A DNA stretch of 64,000 nt from Neorhizobium huautlense (GTDB lineage: Bacteria > Pseudomonadota > Alphaproteobacteria > Rhizobiales > Rhizobiaceae), in the NCBI RefSeq assembly GCF_030811685.1, contig NZ_JAUSRF010000002.1, positions 248,001 through 312,000 on the forward strand, in the 5' to 3' direction. Position numbers and translations under genes: made by a program. Each line of letters starts with the position of its first letter. The first letter of the stretch is position 1. Shown here piece by piece: positions 54,391-62,810 of this stretch. The notes beneath the pieces are model-generated. The model was given only the letters and a program-made list of their open reading frames with translations. It did no database searches and was not told the DNA's origin.

Positions 54391-55521
54391 ATGACTGCAC
54401 GTATCCTCGACTTCCTCCGTACCGAGCGTCCAGAAGGCCCTTGCCTTGTTGTCGACCTCGACGTCGTGCGCGGCAATTTCAAGGCTTTCCGCCACGCACT
54501 GCCGGACAGCTCGATCTACTATGCCGTCAAGGCAAACCCGGAACCGAAAATCCTCGAACTGCTCGCCTCCATGGGCTCGAGCTTCGATTGCGCTTCGGTT
54601 GCCGAAATCCAGATGGCACTGGCCGCCGGCGCCACTGCTGACCGCATCTCCTTCGGCAACACGATCAAGAAGGAACGCGACGTTGCTCGCGCTCACGAGC
54701 TTGGCGTTGGCCTGTTCGCGGTCGACAGCCACGAGGAAGTCGAAAAGATCGCCCGTGCCGCTCCCGGCGCAAAGGTGTTCTGCCGCGTTCTGACCGATGG
54801 TGAAGGCGCCGAATGGCCGCTCAGCCGCAAGTTCGGCTGCGTGCCGCAGATGGCTGTCGACGTTCTCGTCTACGCGCACCAGCTGGGCCTCGAAAGCTAC
54901 GGTGTATCGTTCCATGTCGGTTCGCAGATGACCAAGGTCGATGCCTGGGATTCGGCTCTCGCCGATGCCAAGCGCGTCTTCTCGTCGCTGGCCAAGCAGG
55001 GCATCGTCCTGCAGATGGTCAACATGGGCGGCGGTTTCCCGACCAAGTACCTGCGCGACATCCCGAAGGCCGAAGAATACGGCCAGGCGATCTCCGCTTC
55101 GCTGCGCAAGCACTTTGGCAACAACCTGCCGAAGACGATCATCGAGCCGGGTCGCGGCATGGTCGGCAATGCCGGCGTCATCAAGGCGGAAGTCGTTCTC
55201 GTGTCGCGCAAGTCGGACAATGACAACCATCGCTGGGTTTTCCTCGACATCGGCAAGTTCGGCGGTCTCGCCGAAACCATGGACGAGGCGATCCGTTACC
55301 CGATCCGCACCACGCGCGATCAGGACGAGATGGAGCCCTGCGTTCTGGCCGGCCCGACCTGCGATTCGGCAGACGTCATGTACGAAAAGAACATGTATCC
55401 GCTGCCGCTCACGCTCTCGATCGGCGACGAAGTTCTGATCGAAGGCACCGGCGCCTACACGACGACCTATTCGGCGGTTGCCTTCAACGGCTTTGATCCG
55501 CTCAAGGCCTACGTCATCTAA
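54391..55521 (+). CDS. Ornithine/lysine decarboxylase, fold III (PLP-dependent)
   Basis: The enzyme makes putrescine (or cadaverine). The 376-residue protein is of the alanine-racemase-fold decarboxylases. The PLP lysine is Lys47 in YYAVKANP, His175 in FHVGSQ stacks on the ring, EPGRG (252-256) binds phosphate, and Cys324 in GPTCDSAD is the catalytic cysteine from the partner subunit. AGAGGG lies before ATG 54391. Its long leader RNA suggests polyamine-dependent control. Relatives in rhizobia act on ornithine, some also on lysine. Confidence 0.94.
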   Translation: MTARILDFLRTERPEGPCLVVDLDVVRGNFKAFRHALPDSSIYYAVKANPEPKILELLASMGSSFDCASVAEIQMALAAGATADRISFGNTIKKERDVARAHELGVGLFAVDSHEEVEKIARAAPGAKVFCRVLTDGEGAEWPLSRKFGCVPQMAVDVLVYAHQLGLESYGVSFHVGSQMTKVDAWDSALADAKRVFSSLAKQGIVLQMVNMGGGFPTKYLRDIPKAEEYGQAISASLRKHFGNNLPKTIIEPGRGMVGNAGVIKAEVVLVSRKSDNDNHRWVFLDIGKFGGLAETMDEAIRYPIRTTRDQDEMEPCVLAGPTCDSADVMYEKNMYPLPLTLSIGDEVLIEGTGAYTTTYSAVAFNGFDPLKAYVI

Positions 55522-55627
55522 ACCTGACGTAAAACAGTTCGCGGTTCCCGATCCTCCAGGCGGGGGCCGCAAATCCACAATGATCTGACGACACCGTTTG
55601 AAACGGTTTTGAGTTCGGGAGGCCAAG

Positions 55628-56200
55628 ATGGCCGCTGTTCTTGATTCTGTACGCGCATTTCTTGCGCCGAAATCCAAATCCTTCACGATCACGGCTGAAA
55701 ATGCCGCCGATATCGTTGCCCGCGAGAACCTGCTCGATCGCGCCATGGGTGCCGAGCGTCGCAAGAAGTCGTCGGAGAAGATCCGCAACAACCGTCTGCC
55801 GGCAGAAGGCCTGGCTTTGGTTGCGCGTGATGCGACCGGCCATGTCATCGGCACCGTTCGCCTGTGGAACATCGAAGCCGGCGTTGCCGCCGATGGTGCT
55901 CCGGTCGATGCGCTGCTGCTCGGCCCGCTCGCGGTCGATCCGGCCCGCGAAGGCAAGGGCATTGGCGCCGCGCTGATACGTGCTGCCATCACCGAAGCCA
56001 CCAAGCGTGGCCACGGCGCCATCATCCTCGTTGGTGATGCGCCTTATTACCAGAAATTCGGCTTCTTCGCCGAAAAGACCCGGCATCTCGTCATGCCCGG
56101 CCCCTGCGACCGCGCCCGTTTTTTGGGGTTGGAGCTGAAGGCCGGCTGGCTGGATGATGCCGCTGGCATGATCGTGGCGAGTGGACGCAAGCTGGCCTGA
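55628..56200 (+). CDS. GNAT-family acetyltransferase (YhbS-like)
   Basis: The 190-residue protein has the GNAT core: LLLGPLAVDPAREGKGIGAALI (about 97-118, with the R/Q-x-x-G-x-G/A loop EGKGIGAAL) and the motif B region GHGAIILVGDAPYYQKFGF (about 127-145), typical of YhbS-type proteins. It follows the decarboxylase by 106 bp in the same direction and may be read with it. A link to polyamine acetylation is tempting but not shown. It starts at ATG 55628 behind GGGAGG. Confidence 0.9.
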   Translation: MAAVLDSVRAFLAPKSKSFTITAENAADIVARENLLDRAMGAERRKKSSEKIRNNRLPAEGLALVARDATGHVIGTVRLWNIEAGVAADGAPVDALLLGPLAVDPAREGKGIGAALIRAAITEATKRGHGAIILVGDAPYYQKFGFFAEKTRHLVMPGPCDRARFLGLELKAGWLDDAAGMIVASGRKLA

Positions 56201-56267
56201 TACGTGTCATCGCAGAAACCGGCGGTGTTCAGCCTTCCGGTATTTGCATTCATGACATGAGACAGGG

Positions 56268-56363
56268 AAGGTGTGTGGCGGCACACCTTTTGCAAGATGG
56301 GGCTTCACGGCTCCGCGTATCTCCGATCCTGCCCGACCCCGTCTCCCCAAAAGGGAGGCGGGG
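56268..56363 (+). terminator. Hairpin pair ending in a terminator behind the acetyltransferase
   Basis: A first hairpin AAGGTGTG/CACACCTT (56268-56289) is followed by a strong one, CCCCGTCTCCC/GGGAGGCGGGG (56337-56363, one G-T pair), then TGTTTTTG. The second is a good rho-independent terminator. The first could be a processing or attenuation element. Confidence 0.8.
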
Positions 56364-56461
56364 TGTTTTTGTTTTGGCGCTTGACCCGCCCCGGATGATG
56401 GATTGAAAGGAGGGGACCTGTTCTCGGGTTCAATCTTTTCAAAAATCATAAGAGGGGTTTC

Positions 56462-57490
56462 ATGCGTATTCCTGCACTTTTCACCACATCCGTTTTCGCG
56501 GCTTCCATGACATTGGCGGCGATTCCGGCCGTTGCCGGCGAGCCGGTCGCGCCAAAAGTCATGGTCATCACTATGTTCGGCGGCGAGGCCAAGCCGTGGC
56601 TGACCGAGCGCAAGCTGGACACCAAGATCGCGGTTCCGGGTCTTTCCAGGGAATATCCCGAGGTGGCCTGCGATGCCGCCGGTCTGTGCGTCATGACGAC
56701 GGCCATGGGGTTCGCCAATGCGGCCAGCTCGGTTTCGGCACTGGTCTATAGCGACAAATTCGATCTCAAGAATACCTATTTCCTGATCGCCGGTATTGCC
56801 GGTGTAGACCCGACCGATGGCACGCTTGGCTCCGCCCATTGGGCGCGGTATGCCGTCGACGCCGGTCTGCGTCACGAGATCGATCCGCGTCAGGTGCCGG
56901 CCGACTGGCCGAATGGCGTGGTTGCGCTGGGCGCCAAAAAGCCCGGTGAAAAGGCGACTTGGGGCTCGGGCACCGAAGTTTACCAGTTGAACGAGCCTCT
57001 GCTGCAGCGAGCGTTTGCGCTCACCAAGGATACCGAGCTTTCGGATAACGACGATTCGAAAGCCTATCGCGCCGCCTACAAGAAGGGTGAGCCGGGCAGT
57101 GCCGCTCCCGCTGTCAGTATCTGCGACACGCTCTCCACCGATACCTACTGGCACGGAACCAAAATTGCCGAGGGCATGGCCGACTGGGTGTCGCTGATGA
57201 CCGAGGGCAAGGGCAATTACTGCACGACGCAGATGGAGGACAATGCCACGCTGACCGCCTTGAAGCGCGGTGGCGATGCCGGTCTGTTGCAGTTCGACCG
57301 GATCGTGGTCCTGCGCACCGCCTCCAATTTCGACCGCGAGCCGGAAGGCAAGACGGCAGCCGAATCACTCAGCGCCAAGTCAGGTGGTTTCATGCCCTCG
57401 ACCGTCAATGCTTACCGGGTCGGGTCCAAGCTGGCCGATGCTGTGATTGCCGACTGGGCCGTCTGGCAGAAGGGCGTTCCCGCCAACTAA
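56462..57490 (+). CDS. Periplasmic purine nucleoside permease (NUP family)
   Basis: The 342-residue protein has a signal peptide ending at AVA (about residue 25) and the NUP-family segments VMVITMFGGEAKPW (about 33-46), TYFLIAGIAGVDPTDGTLG (about 104-122) and WQKGVPAN at the C-terminus. The fold resembles nucleoside phosphorylases. It acts in the periplasm. The segment SICDTLSTDTYWHG (about 219-232) fits the ligand site. It follows a terminator and has its own promoter region. Confidence 0.88.
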   Translation: MRIPALFTTSVFAASMTLAAIPAVAGEPVAPKVMVITMFGGEAKPWLTERKLDTKIAVPGLSREYPEVACDAAGLCVMTTAMGFANAASSVSALVYSDKFDLKNTYFLIAGIAGVDPTDGTLGSAHWARYAVDAGLRHEIDPRQVPADWPNGVVALGAKKPGEKATWGSGTEVYQLNEPLLQRAFALTKDTELSDNDDSKAYRAAYKKGEPGSAAPAVSICDTLSTDTYWHGTKIAEGMADWVSLMTEGKGNYCTTQMEDNATLTALKRGGDAGLLQFDRIVVLRTASNFDREPEGKTAAESLSAKSGGFMPSTVNAYRVGSKLADAVIADWAVWQKGVPAN

Positions 57491-57502
57491 CCCCATGCAT
57501 CC

Positions 57503-57536
57503 GTTCCGACTGTGACCTTTTGGCCGCAGTCGGAAC
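57503..57536 (+). terminator. Hairpin behind the nucleoside permease gene
   Basis: GTTCCGACTG and CAGTCGGAAC form a perfect 10-bp stem with a 14-base loop and no T-run. It lies 13 bp past the stop. Confidence 0.6.
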
Positions 57537-57551
57537 AACGACACTTGTGTG

Positions 57552-57567
57552 TTTGATCCGGATCAAA
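57552..57567. promoter_or_regulatory. FNR/FixK-type box before ompW
   Basis: TTTGATCCGGATCAAA is a perfect palindrome containing TTGAT-N4-ATCAA, the consensus of FNR/FixK/FnrN regulators. It lies about 40 bases upstream of a plausible start (with CCTAAT at 57587-57592 as the -10), the class II activation position. Confidence 0.75.
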
Positions 57568-57624
57568 CGTCACTCTGCCGCATGCGCCTAATCCTTGATC
57601 ATCAATGATTTGAAGGAGAGGGTT

Positions 57625-58317
57625 ATGACTATCAATCGCGCACGGGTTCTCAGCTGTCTGGCTGGCGCAAGCGTTGCATTTTTCGCAATGGGCGCTGCCG
57701 CTGCCGATCTGGCAGCACCGCAGGAAGCGCCGACAGCCTATGAAGCGCTGTCAACCAAAAGCCCGTGGCAGCTTCGCGTTCGCGCCCTTGGCGTCATCAC
57801 CGAAGACAAGGGTTCGGTAAACGGTCAACCCGGTGTCGGTCTTGAATATAGCGATACGGTCGTACCCGAACTGGACATCACCTATTTCTTCACTGAAAAC
57901 TTTGCCGCCGAACTGATCCTCGGCACGACCTATGCCAAGATCAACACCACCGGTGCGCTTGGCGATCTGGATGTCGGCAAGACCTGGCTGCTGCCACCGT
58001 CCCTGATGCTGCAGTATCACTTCACCGATTTCGGCGCCTTCAAGCCCTATGTCGGTGCCGGTGTGAACTATTCGTTCTTCTACAACCAGTCCGACAAGGG
58101 CGACTTCTCCAATGTCGACGTCGAGGATGATTTCGGTGCCGTCCTGCAGGTCGGCTTCGACTACATGTTCGACGAGCATTGGGGTCTGAACTTCGACGTG
58201 AAAAAGATTTTCCTCGAAACCGAATGGACCGCCACCCATGACGCTCTCGGCCCGCTTTCCGGCAAGGCCAAGATCGATCCGTGGCTGATCGGCGCAGGTG
58301 TCACCTACCGGTTCTGA
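57625..58317 (+). CDS. ompW: OmpW-family outer-membrane protein
   Basis: The 230-residue protein has a signal peptide cleaved at about residue 27 (GAAAA-D) and an eight-strand OmpW barrel, with WQLRVRALGVITED, ELDITYFFTENFAAELI and KPYVGAGVNYSFFY. It ends in VTYRF, the C-terminal aromatic strand that targets outer-membrane proteins. The start ATG 57625 has AAGGAGAG upstream; a longer frame to 57595 is not needed. It sits behind a perfect FNR-type box, matching the oxygen-linked control known for ompW elsewhere. Confidence 0.92.
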   Translation: MTINRARVLSCLAGASVAFFAMGAAAADLAAPQEAPTAYEALSTKSPWQLRVRALGVITEDKGSVNGQPGVGLEYSDTVVPELDITYFFTENFAAELILGTTYAKINTTGALGDLDVGKTWLLPPSLMLQYHFTDFGAFKPYVGAGVNYSFFYNQSDKGDFSNVDVEDDFGAVLQVGFDYMFDEHWGLNFDVKKIFLETEWTATHDALGPLSGKAKIDPWLIGAGVTYRF

Positions 58318-58393
58318 CGCGAGAACTGACCGGTAGGGGGCCGGCCGGCGCAACGGAGGCGGCGCCGGCCACTCCTTTTTTGACGAGGCTGGA

Positions 58394-58424
58394 CGCGGGC
58401 GCCGGAAACGGCGCTCGCGTTTTT
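58394..58424 (+). terminator. Terminator behind ompW
   Basis: CGCGGGCGCCG pairs with CGGCGCTCGCG (one G-T pair, GAAA loop), followed by TTTTT. It closes the ompW transcript. Confidence 0.88.
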
Positions 58425-58506
58425 GCGTTGATGGCCTGTCTTTTGCGATTGATCGCGAAAAACACGCTCGCTTGACATTTATTCGACTTGTAATCATATT
58501 TTCGAA

Positions 58507-58598
58507 AGTACAAATATGGCGTGTCCTCCTGTGGGACACTCGGGCATGACGCCCTGAAGCCCCGTCCTGACATGATGTCGGGGCGGGGTTTTCATTTT
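58507..58598 (+). ncRNA. Candidate small RNA with own promoter and terminator
   Basis: TTGACA (58472-58477), 17 bases, then CATATT (58495-58500) give a good sigma-70 promoter inside the ompW-hydrolase gap. The RNA would fold into three hairpins in a row: GTGTCC/GGACAC (58521-58539, loop TCCTGTG), GGGC/GCCC (58542-58554), and a terminator CCCCGTCCTGACA/TGTCGGGGCGGGG (58560-58588) followed by TTTTCATTTTT. The first hairpin contains CCTCCT, which can pair with ribosome binding sites. This is the layout of rhizobial trans-acting sRNAs, but no family was assigned. Confidence 0.6.
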
Positions 58599-58679
58599 TC
58601 GGATTCACGGTGTTTCACCTTGGTGTGAAAAACGGCCTCCCGCCATGGTGATGCCCATTGTCCGCCCTAGCTTGTGGGG

Positions 58680-59693
58680 ATGTTGACACGTCGCTCCGCA
58701 CTCGCATCGCTGCCTTTTCTCATTCCCGCCGCCCATGCGTTTGCGCAGGGACAGCCCGCCGCCACGGGCCTGAAGGCCGTGCTCGACAATGCCGCAGACC
58801 TGTCGCCGCTAAAGGTCGTGCTGGTGAACCGCGAGGGCAAGCCGCTGGCCGAGCGTGCCTTTAATGGCCACTCCCTCAACGGCTCCACCAATATCAAGTC
58901 GGCGTCGAAATCGATCATTTCGGCCATGGTCGGTATCGCCATTGGCAAGAAACTGCTGGACGGGCCGGACCAGAAGATCGCACCGATCCTCAGGTCGGCT
59001 CTGCCTGCAAATCCCGATCCGCGTCTGAACGACATTACCATCGGCAATCTCCTGTCCATGCAGGCGGGGCTTTCGCGGATGTCGGGGCCGAATTACGGGC
59101 GCTGGGTTTCGAGCGGCAACTGGGTGCGGTTTGCCTTGTCGGAACCGTTCGACGGCGAACCGGGCGGCGACATGCTCTATTCCACTGCATCCACGCATCT
59201 GCTTTCCGCCATCCTGACAAGGGTTGGGCGCAAGTCGACGCTGGAACTGGCGCGCGAATGGTTCGCGCCGGTGGAAGATTTCCGCATCGGTTCGTGGGAG
59301 CGCGATCCACAGGGCATCTATCTCGGCGGCAACCAGATGGCGATGACGGCGCGATCATTGCTGGCCTTCGGCGAACTGTATCGTAATGGCGGCAAAACGG
59401 GCGAGGGGCGACAGGTCATTCCGGCCGACTGGATCGCCAAATCGTGGCAGGTGCGCACGAATTCCCGCTTTTCAGGCGATGGGTATGGTTATGGCTGGTT
59501 CAACCGCAATATCGGCGGCGAAAATCTCTGGTTCGGCTGGGGGTATGGCGGCCAGATGGTGTATGTCGTGCCGTCATTGCAGATGACCGTGGTGATGACC
59601 TCGAACGAAAGCGGTCCGTCTGCGCGCAACGGCTATCGCGACGATCTGCATACGCTGCTCGGTAATATCATCGGTGCCGTGCGCTCGGCCTGA
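58680..59693 (+). CDS. Beta-lactamase-fold serine hydrolase with Tat-like signal
   Basis: The 337-residue protein has a twin-arginine-like signal (LTRRSALASLPFLIPAAHAFA, residues 3-23, cut to the RR and hydrophobic core) and a class C beta-lactamase/esterase domain. The SxxK motif is S74-A-S-K77 in KSASKSII. YST (about residue 169) takes the YxN place, and GWGYGG (about 289-294) is near the end. The start ATG 58680 follows a GTG at 58674. No antibiotic role can be inferred; such enzymes are often esterases or peptidases. Confidence 0.85.
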   Translation: MLTRRSALASLPFLIPAAHAFAQGQPAATGLKAVLDNAADLSPLKVVLVNREGKPLAERAFNGHSLNGSTNIKSASKSIISAMVGIAIGKKLLDGPDQKIAPILRSALPANPDPRLNDITIGNLLSMQAGLSRMSGPNYGRWVSSGNWVRFALSEPFDGEPGGDMLYSTASTHLLSAILTRVGRKSTLELAREWFAPVEDFRIGSWERDPQGIYLGGNQMAMTARSLLAFGELYRNGGKTGEGRQVIPADWIAKSWQVRTNSRFSGDGYGYGWFNRNIGGENLWFGWGYGGQMVYVVPSLQMTVVMTSNESGPSARNGYRDDLHTLLGNIIGAVRSA

Positions 59694-59695
59694 TC

Positions 59696-60373
59696 TCAGG
59701 CCGTGGCCAACCAGATCATGTGACGCGCGCCGCCGCCCTTGCCGCGTCCATTGGCATGTGCGCGGGCTTCTTCCACCGCAAAACCGCAGGCCTGCAGTCG
59801 GCGGGTGAATTTCGGATCGGGTGCAGAAGACCAGATGGAGAGCACGCCGCCCGGCGTCAGCGCCGTTTTTGCGGCGCGCAGGCCACGTGAGGCATAGATC
59901 TGGTCGTTTTCATCGCGTGTCAGCGCTTCCGGGCCGTTGTCGACATCGAGCAGGATCGCATCCCATGCTTTGGGTCGCGCATTGATCAGGTCGGCGACAT
60001 CGTCGTCCTGGATCGTCACGCGCGGGTCGGACAGGCAGTCGCCATAAACGTCCGCCATCGGACCACGTGCCCACCGCACCACGGCCGGCACCAATTCGGC
60101 GACAGTGATCTCGGCATCCTTCGGCAGTTCCTTCAATGCGGCGCGAAGCGTGAAACCCATGCCGAGGCCGCCGATCAGCATCTTTGGTTTCGCGCGTCCC
60201 TTGATCTTCTCCCAAGAGAGTTTTGCCAAGGCTTCCTCGGAACCGCTGAGACGGCTGTTCATCAATTCGTTGGTGCCGAGCATGATGGAAAATTCCGAGC
60301 CGCGCTGTTTCAGCCGCAGCTCGTCGCGGCCACCGGGCACATTTGCCGTGTCGAGCACTATCCAGGGGATCAT
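59696..60373 (-). CDS. Spermidine synthase-like methyltransferase-fold protein
   Basis: The 225-residue protein has the GGLGMGFTLRAAL loop (about 66-78) and the acidic VAELVPAVVRWARG (about 90-103) of the spermidine synthase fold, and ILLDVDNGPE (about 138-147) in place of the catalytic Asp motif. It lacks the N-terminal beta domain of true spermidine synthases, so the activity is uncertain. ATG 60373 has GGAG upstream. It converges on the serine hydrolase gene, two bases apart. Confidence 0.82.
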   Translation of the reverse strand: MIPWIVLDTANVPGGRDELRLKQRGSEFSIMLGTNELMNSRLSGSEEALAKLSWEKIKGRAKPKMLIGGLGMGFTLRAALKELPKDAEITVAELVPAVVRWARGPMADVYGDCLSDPRVTIQDDDVADLINARPKAWDAILLDVDNGPEALTRDENDQIYASRGLRAAKTALTPGGVLSIWSSAPDPKFTRRLQACGFAVEEARAHANGRGKGGGARHMIWLATA

Positions 60374-60582
60374 GGTTTTCTCCGTCTGCGGCACCTGCCG
60401 TGCCGGCGTTATGACGGTTCGGGCGCATTATCGCAATGAGGAGAAAAAATCCCTAGTCGGAAAAACGGGTTAGCGGTCATTCTGAAGAATCCTTTAGGAA
60501 TTGCTCGCATTACGCGAGTGATTGTCATCTTTTGTAAAGGACAAGTTGCCTACACTTTGCTTCGGGAAGATGGGGTGAAGGG

Positions 60583-61749
60583 ATGGCATTCGATCTGCGC
60601 ACGGTTTACGCGATGACGGCACTCGCCTGTGTGATCATGGGCGCCGTGCAGCTTGCCGCCTTTTCGACCAACCGGTTTGGCCGCTGGCTGGCGTGGTGGA
60701 GTGCCAACAATATCCTGCTCGGGCTGGCCTCCTGCCTCATCGTGCTACGCGAAATCGCGCCGGATTTCCTGTCGATTTCGGTCGGCAATACGCTGACGAT
60801 TGTCGGCAGCGCATTCCTGGTCGTGGCAATCCGTGAATTCGCCGGCCGCAGGATCAGCCCCTTGAGCGTGGTTCTGATGGCGGGACTGCCGAGCCTTCCC
60901 TATTTCCTGATCTTTACCGAACCGTCGCAATCCATGCCGCGCATCGTGTTCCTTTCGGCCGTCTGTGCGCTGTTCGACATGGCTGTGGCCTGGGAAGCGC
61001 GGCGCATGGCGCGCGAGGAAAAGCTCTATTCGGCAGAACTGGCTTCCGGTCTTTTCGCGCTGACGGCCACGCTTTATGCCGCGCGTGCCGTGATGGGCTG
61101 GTGGGGCAGTCTCGGTGGCGGGCCACTGTTCCACAATGGTGACCAGATGCATGCGGCTCTCGGTCTCGTCGCTATGCTGCTGCTGACCTTGCGCTGCATG
61201 GTGATCATGATGATGGCGACGGAGCGCACGCAGGTGCAGCTGGAAAATGCCGCCTATCATGACCCACTTACGGGTGTGCTCAACCGTGCCGGCATGAGCT
61301 GCGCTTTCGCCGCCCTGTCGCGCCGACCGCTGGCCGTGCTTTTGATCGATGTCGACAATTTCAAGCAACTCAACGACAGTTGCGGCCATGCCATGGGTGA
61401 CGATGTTTTGAAGGCCTTTGCTTCGGCTGCGCATGATACGCTTCAGCCGGGCGACCTTGTGGCGCGCCATGGCGGCGATGAATTCGTGGTCGTGCTTCCG
61501 GATCGGACACTGAACGAGGCGGCCATGCTGGCGCAAGACATCCGTAGTGCATTTGCCGTGGCGATGGCCGGCATGGCGCAGGCCTGCTGCGTTCGTCCGA
61601 CGCTGAGCATTGGTGTGGCGACCGGACAGGCCGACGCGCCGGAAACGCTGCATGCAATCCTGCACAAGGCGGATCAGGCACTATACCGCCGCAAGCGCGA
61701 GGGCCGCGACGGAGTCGATGTGTTTTCGGAGGAATTGCAGGCGGCTTGA
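60583..61749 (+). CDS. Membrane diguanylate cyclase
   Basis: The 388-residue protein has about six membrane segments (residues 8-215) followed by a GGDEF domain, with HDPLTGVLNR (about 226-235) and intact GGDEF (297-301). It should make cyclic di-GMP. No RxxD inhibitory site precedes GGDEF, so product inhibition may be absent. No EAL domain is present. It is the third c-di-GMP protein in the window. It starts at ATG 60583 behind GGTGAAGGG. Confidence 0.92.
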   Translation: MAFDLRTVYAMTALACVIMGAVQLAAFSTNRFGRWLAWWSANNILLGLASCLIVLREIAPDFLSISVGNTLTIVGSAFLVVAIREFAGRRISPLSVVLMAGLPSLPYFLIFTEPSQSMPRIVFLSAVCALFDMAVAWEARRMAREEKLYSAELASGLFALTATLYAARAVMGWWGSLGGGPLFHNGDQMHAALGLVAMLLLTLRCMVIMMMATERTQVQLENAAYHDPLTGVLNRAGMSCAFAALSRRPLAVLLIDVDNFKQLNDSCGHAMGDDVLKAFASAAHDTLQPGDLVARHGGDEFVVVLPDRTLNEAAMLAQDIRSAFAVAMAGMAQACCVRPTLSIGVATGQADAPETLHAILHKADQALYRRKREGRDGVDVFSEELQAA

Positions 61750-61771
61750 GGTTCAGGCCGCCTGACAAGGA

Positions 61772-62758
61772 TCAGGCGGAAATGTCGATCACGCCGCAAT
61801 CGCCGGCATCGGATGCAAAAGCGAGGCGCTTGCCATCCGCGCTCCAGCTGAAGCCGGTAATGCCGCCCTTGCCGGGACGGCGCAGCAGCGCTTCCTTGCC
61901 ATCGGACAGGCGCACGCCGAGAATCATGCCGTCGATATAACCGATGGCCAGAACTTCTTCGGCCGGGTGGAAAGCCACTTGCGTGACCATGATATTGGCG
62001 CGGGTGCCGAGTTCCTGCGGTGCCTTGCCCATCGGGCCATCCTTGCCGGCAAACGGCCAGACGATGGCGGCCGGTGCGCCGGAGGAGGCCAGCCACTTGC
62101 CCTTGGGTGACCAGGACAGCGATTTCACCTTGGCGGGATAACCGGTCATGCGCATATGGCGGGCATCACCCGCCTTGCCGTCCAGCTTCCAGCCATGCAG
62201 GGCGTTTTCCACCATCATGGTGACGAGGAAACGGCCATCCGGCGAGAAGGTGACGCCGGTATGGGCGCCTTTCCATTCCAGATCCTGCGCCGGTGCATTG
62301 GTGCCGACCCAGTGCATGGACACACCGTTATAACGGGCAGCAGCAATACGCATGCCTTTTGGCGCGAAGGCGATGGCCTCGACGCTGCGTTCCTCGGTGA
62401 ACTCCTTGGTGGTGCCGTCTGCCAGTTTGACGAAACTCGACTTGCCGTAAGCGTATGCGACCGCGTTTTGCGGGCCACCGGCCACGACATTGATCCACTT
62501 GCGCGGCGCTTCGGCCACCAGCGTGGCAGAACCATCCGGCGTAATGCGCAGCACCTTGCCGTCTTCGCCGCCTGTCAGCAGCGAATTGCTGAATGGATCG
62601 CGCACGAAGGTGATCAGGCCCTGATGGGCTTCCTCGACCTTTTCGCCGCCATCGAGACGGTGGATCGTGCCCGCGGCGGTGGCAAAGAACGGAATGTCGC
62701 CGAGGAAATGAACCCCGACGACATGGCCTTCAAGATCAAGCGGTGCAACAGTCGGCAT
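61772..62758 (-). CDS. WD40-repeat beta-propeller protein
   Basis: The 328-residue protein consists of repeated beta-propeller blades, with GKVLRITPDG, MHWVG, GVTFSPDGRFL, SLSWSPKGKWLAS, VAFHPAEEVLAIGY and GFSWSADGKRLAFAS as blade landmarks. There is no signal peptide, so it is cytoplasmic. It lies 52 bp downstream of, and in the same direction as, a CobW-type metal GTPase gene and is likely co-transcribed. Such WD40 neighbours of CobW-type genes are seen in rhizobia; a scaffold or zinc-related role is inferred. Confidence 0.85.
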   Translation of the reverse strand: MPTVAPLDLEGHVVGVHFLGDIPFFATAAGTIHRLDGGEKVEEAHQGLITFVRDPFSNSLLTGGEDGKVLRITPDGSATLVAEAPRKWINVVAGGPQNAVAYAYGKSSFVKLADGTTKEFTEERSVEAIAFAPKGMRIAAARYNGVSMHWVGTNAPAQDLEWKGAHTGVTFSPDGRFLVTMMVENALHGWKLDGKAGDARHMRMTGYPAKVKSLSWSPKGKWLASSGAPAAIVWPFAGKDGPMGKAPQELGTRANIMVTQVAFHPAEEVLAIGYIDGMILGVRLSDGKEALLRRPGKGGITGFSWSADGKRLAFASDAGDCGVIDISA

Positions 62759-62810
62759 CAGTGGATATGTCTTTCACGCATGGATTTCGTCAGTGACCGC
62801 TCGGTCGGGA

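Noticed and set aside
54231..54641. An upstream ORF in the decarboxylase leader (starting MADKADQSSW), like the speF leader peptide of enterics.
   Set aside because: It has no Shine-Dalgarno sequence and runs 250 bases into the decarboxylase gene in another frame, so it looks like chance.
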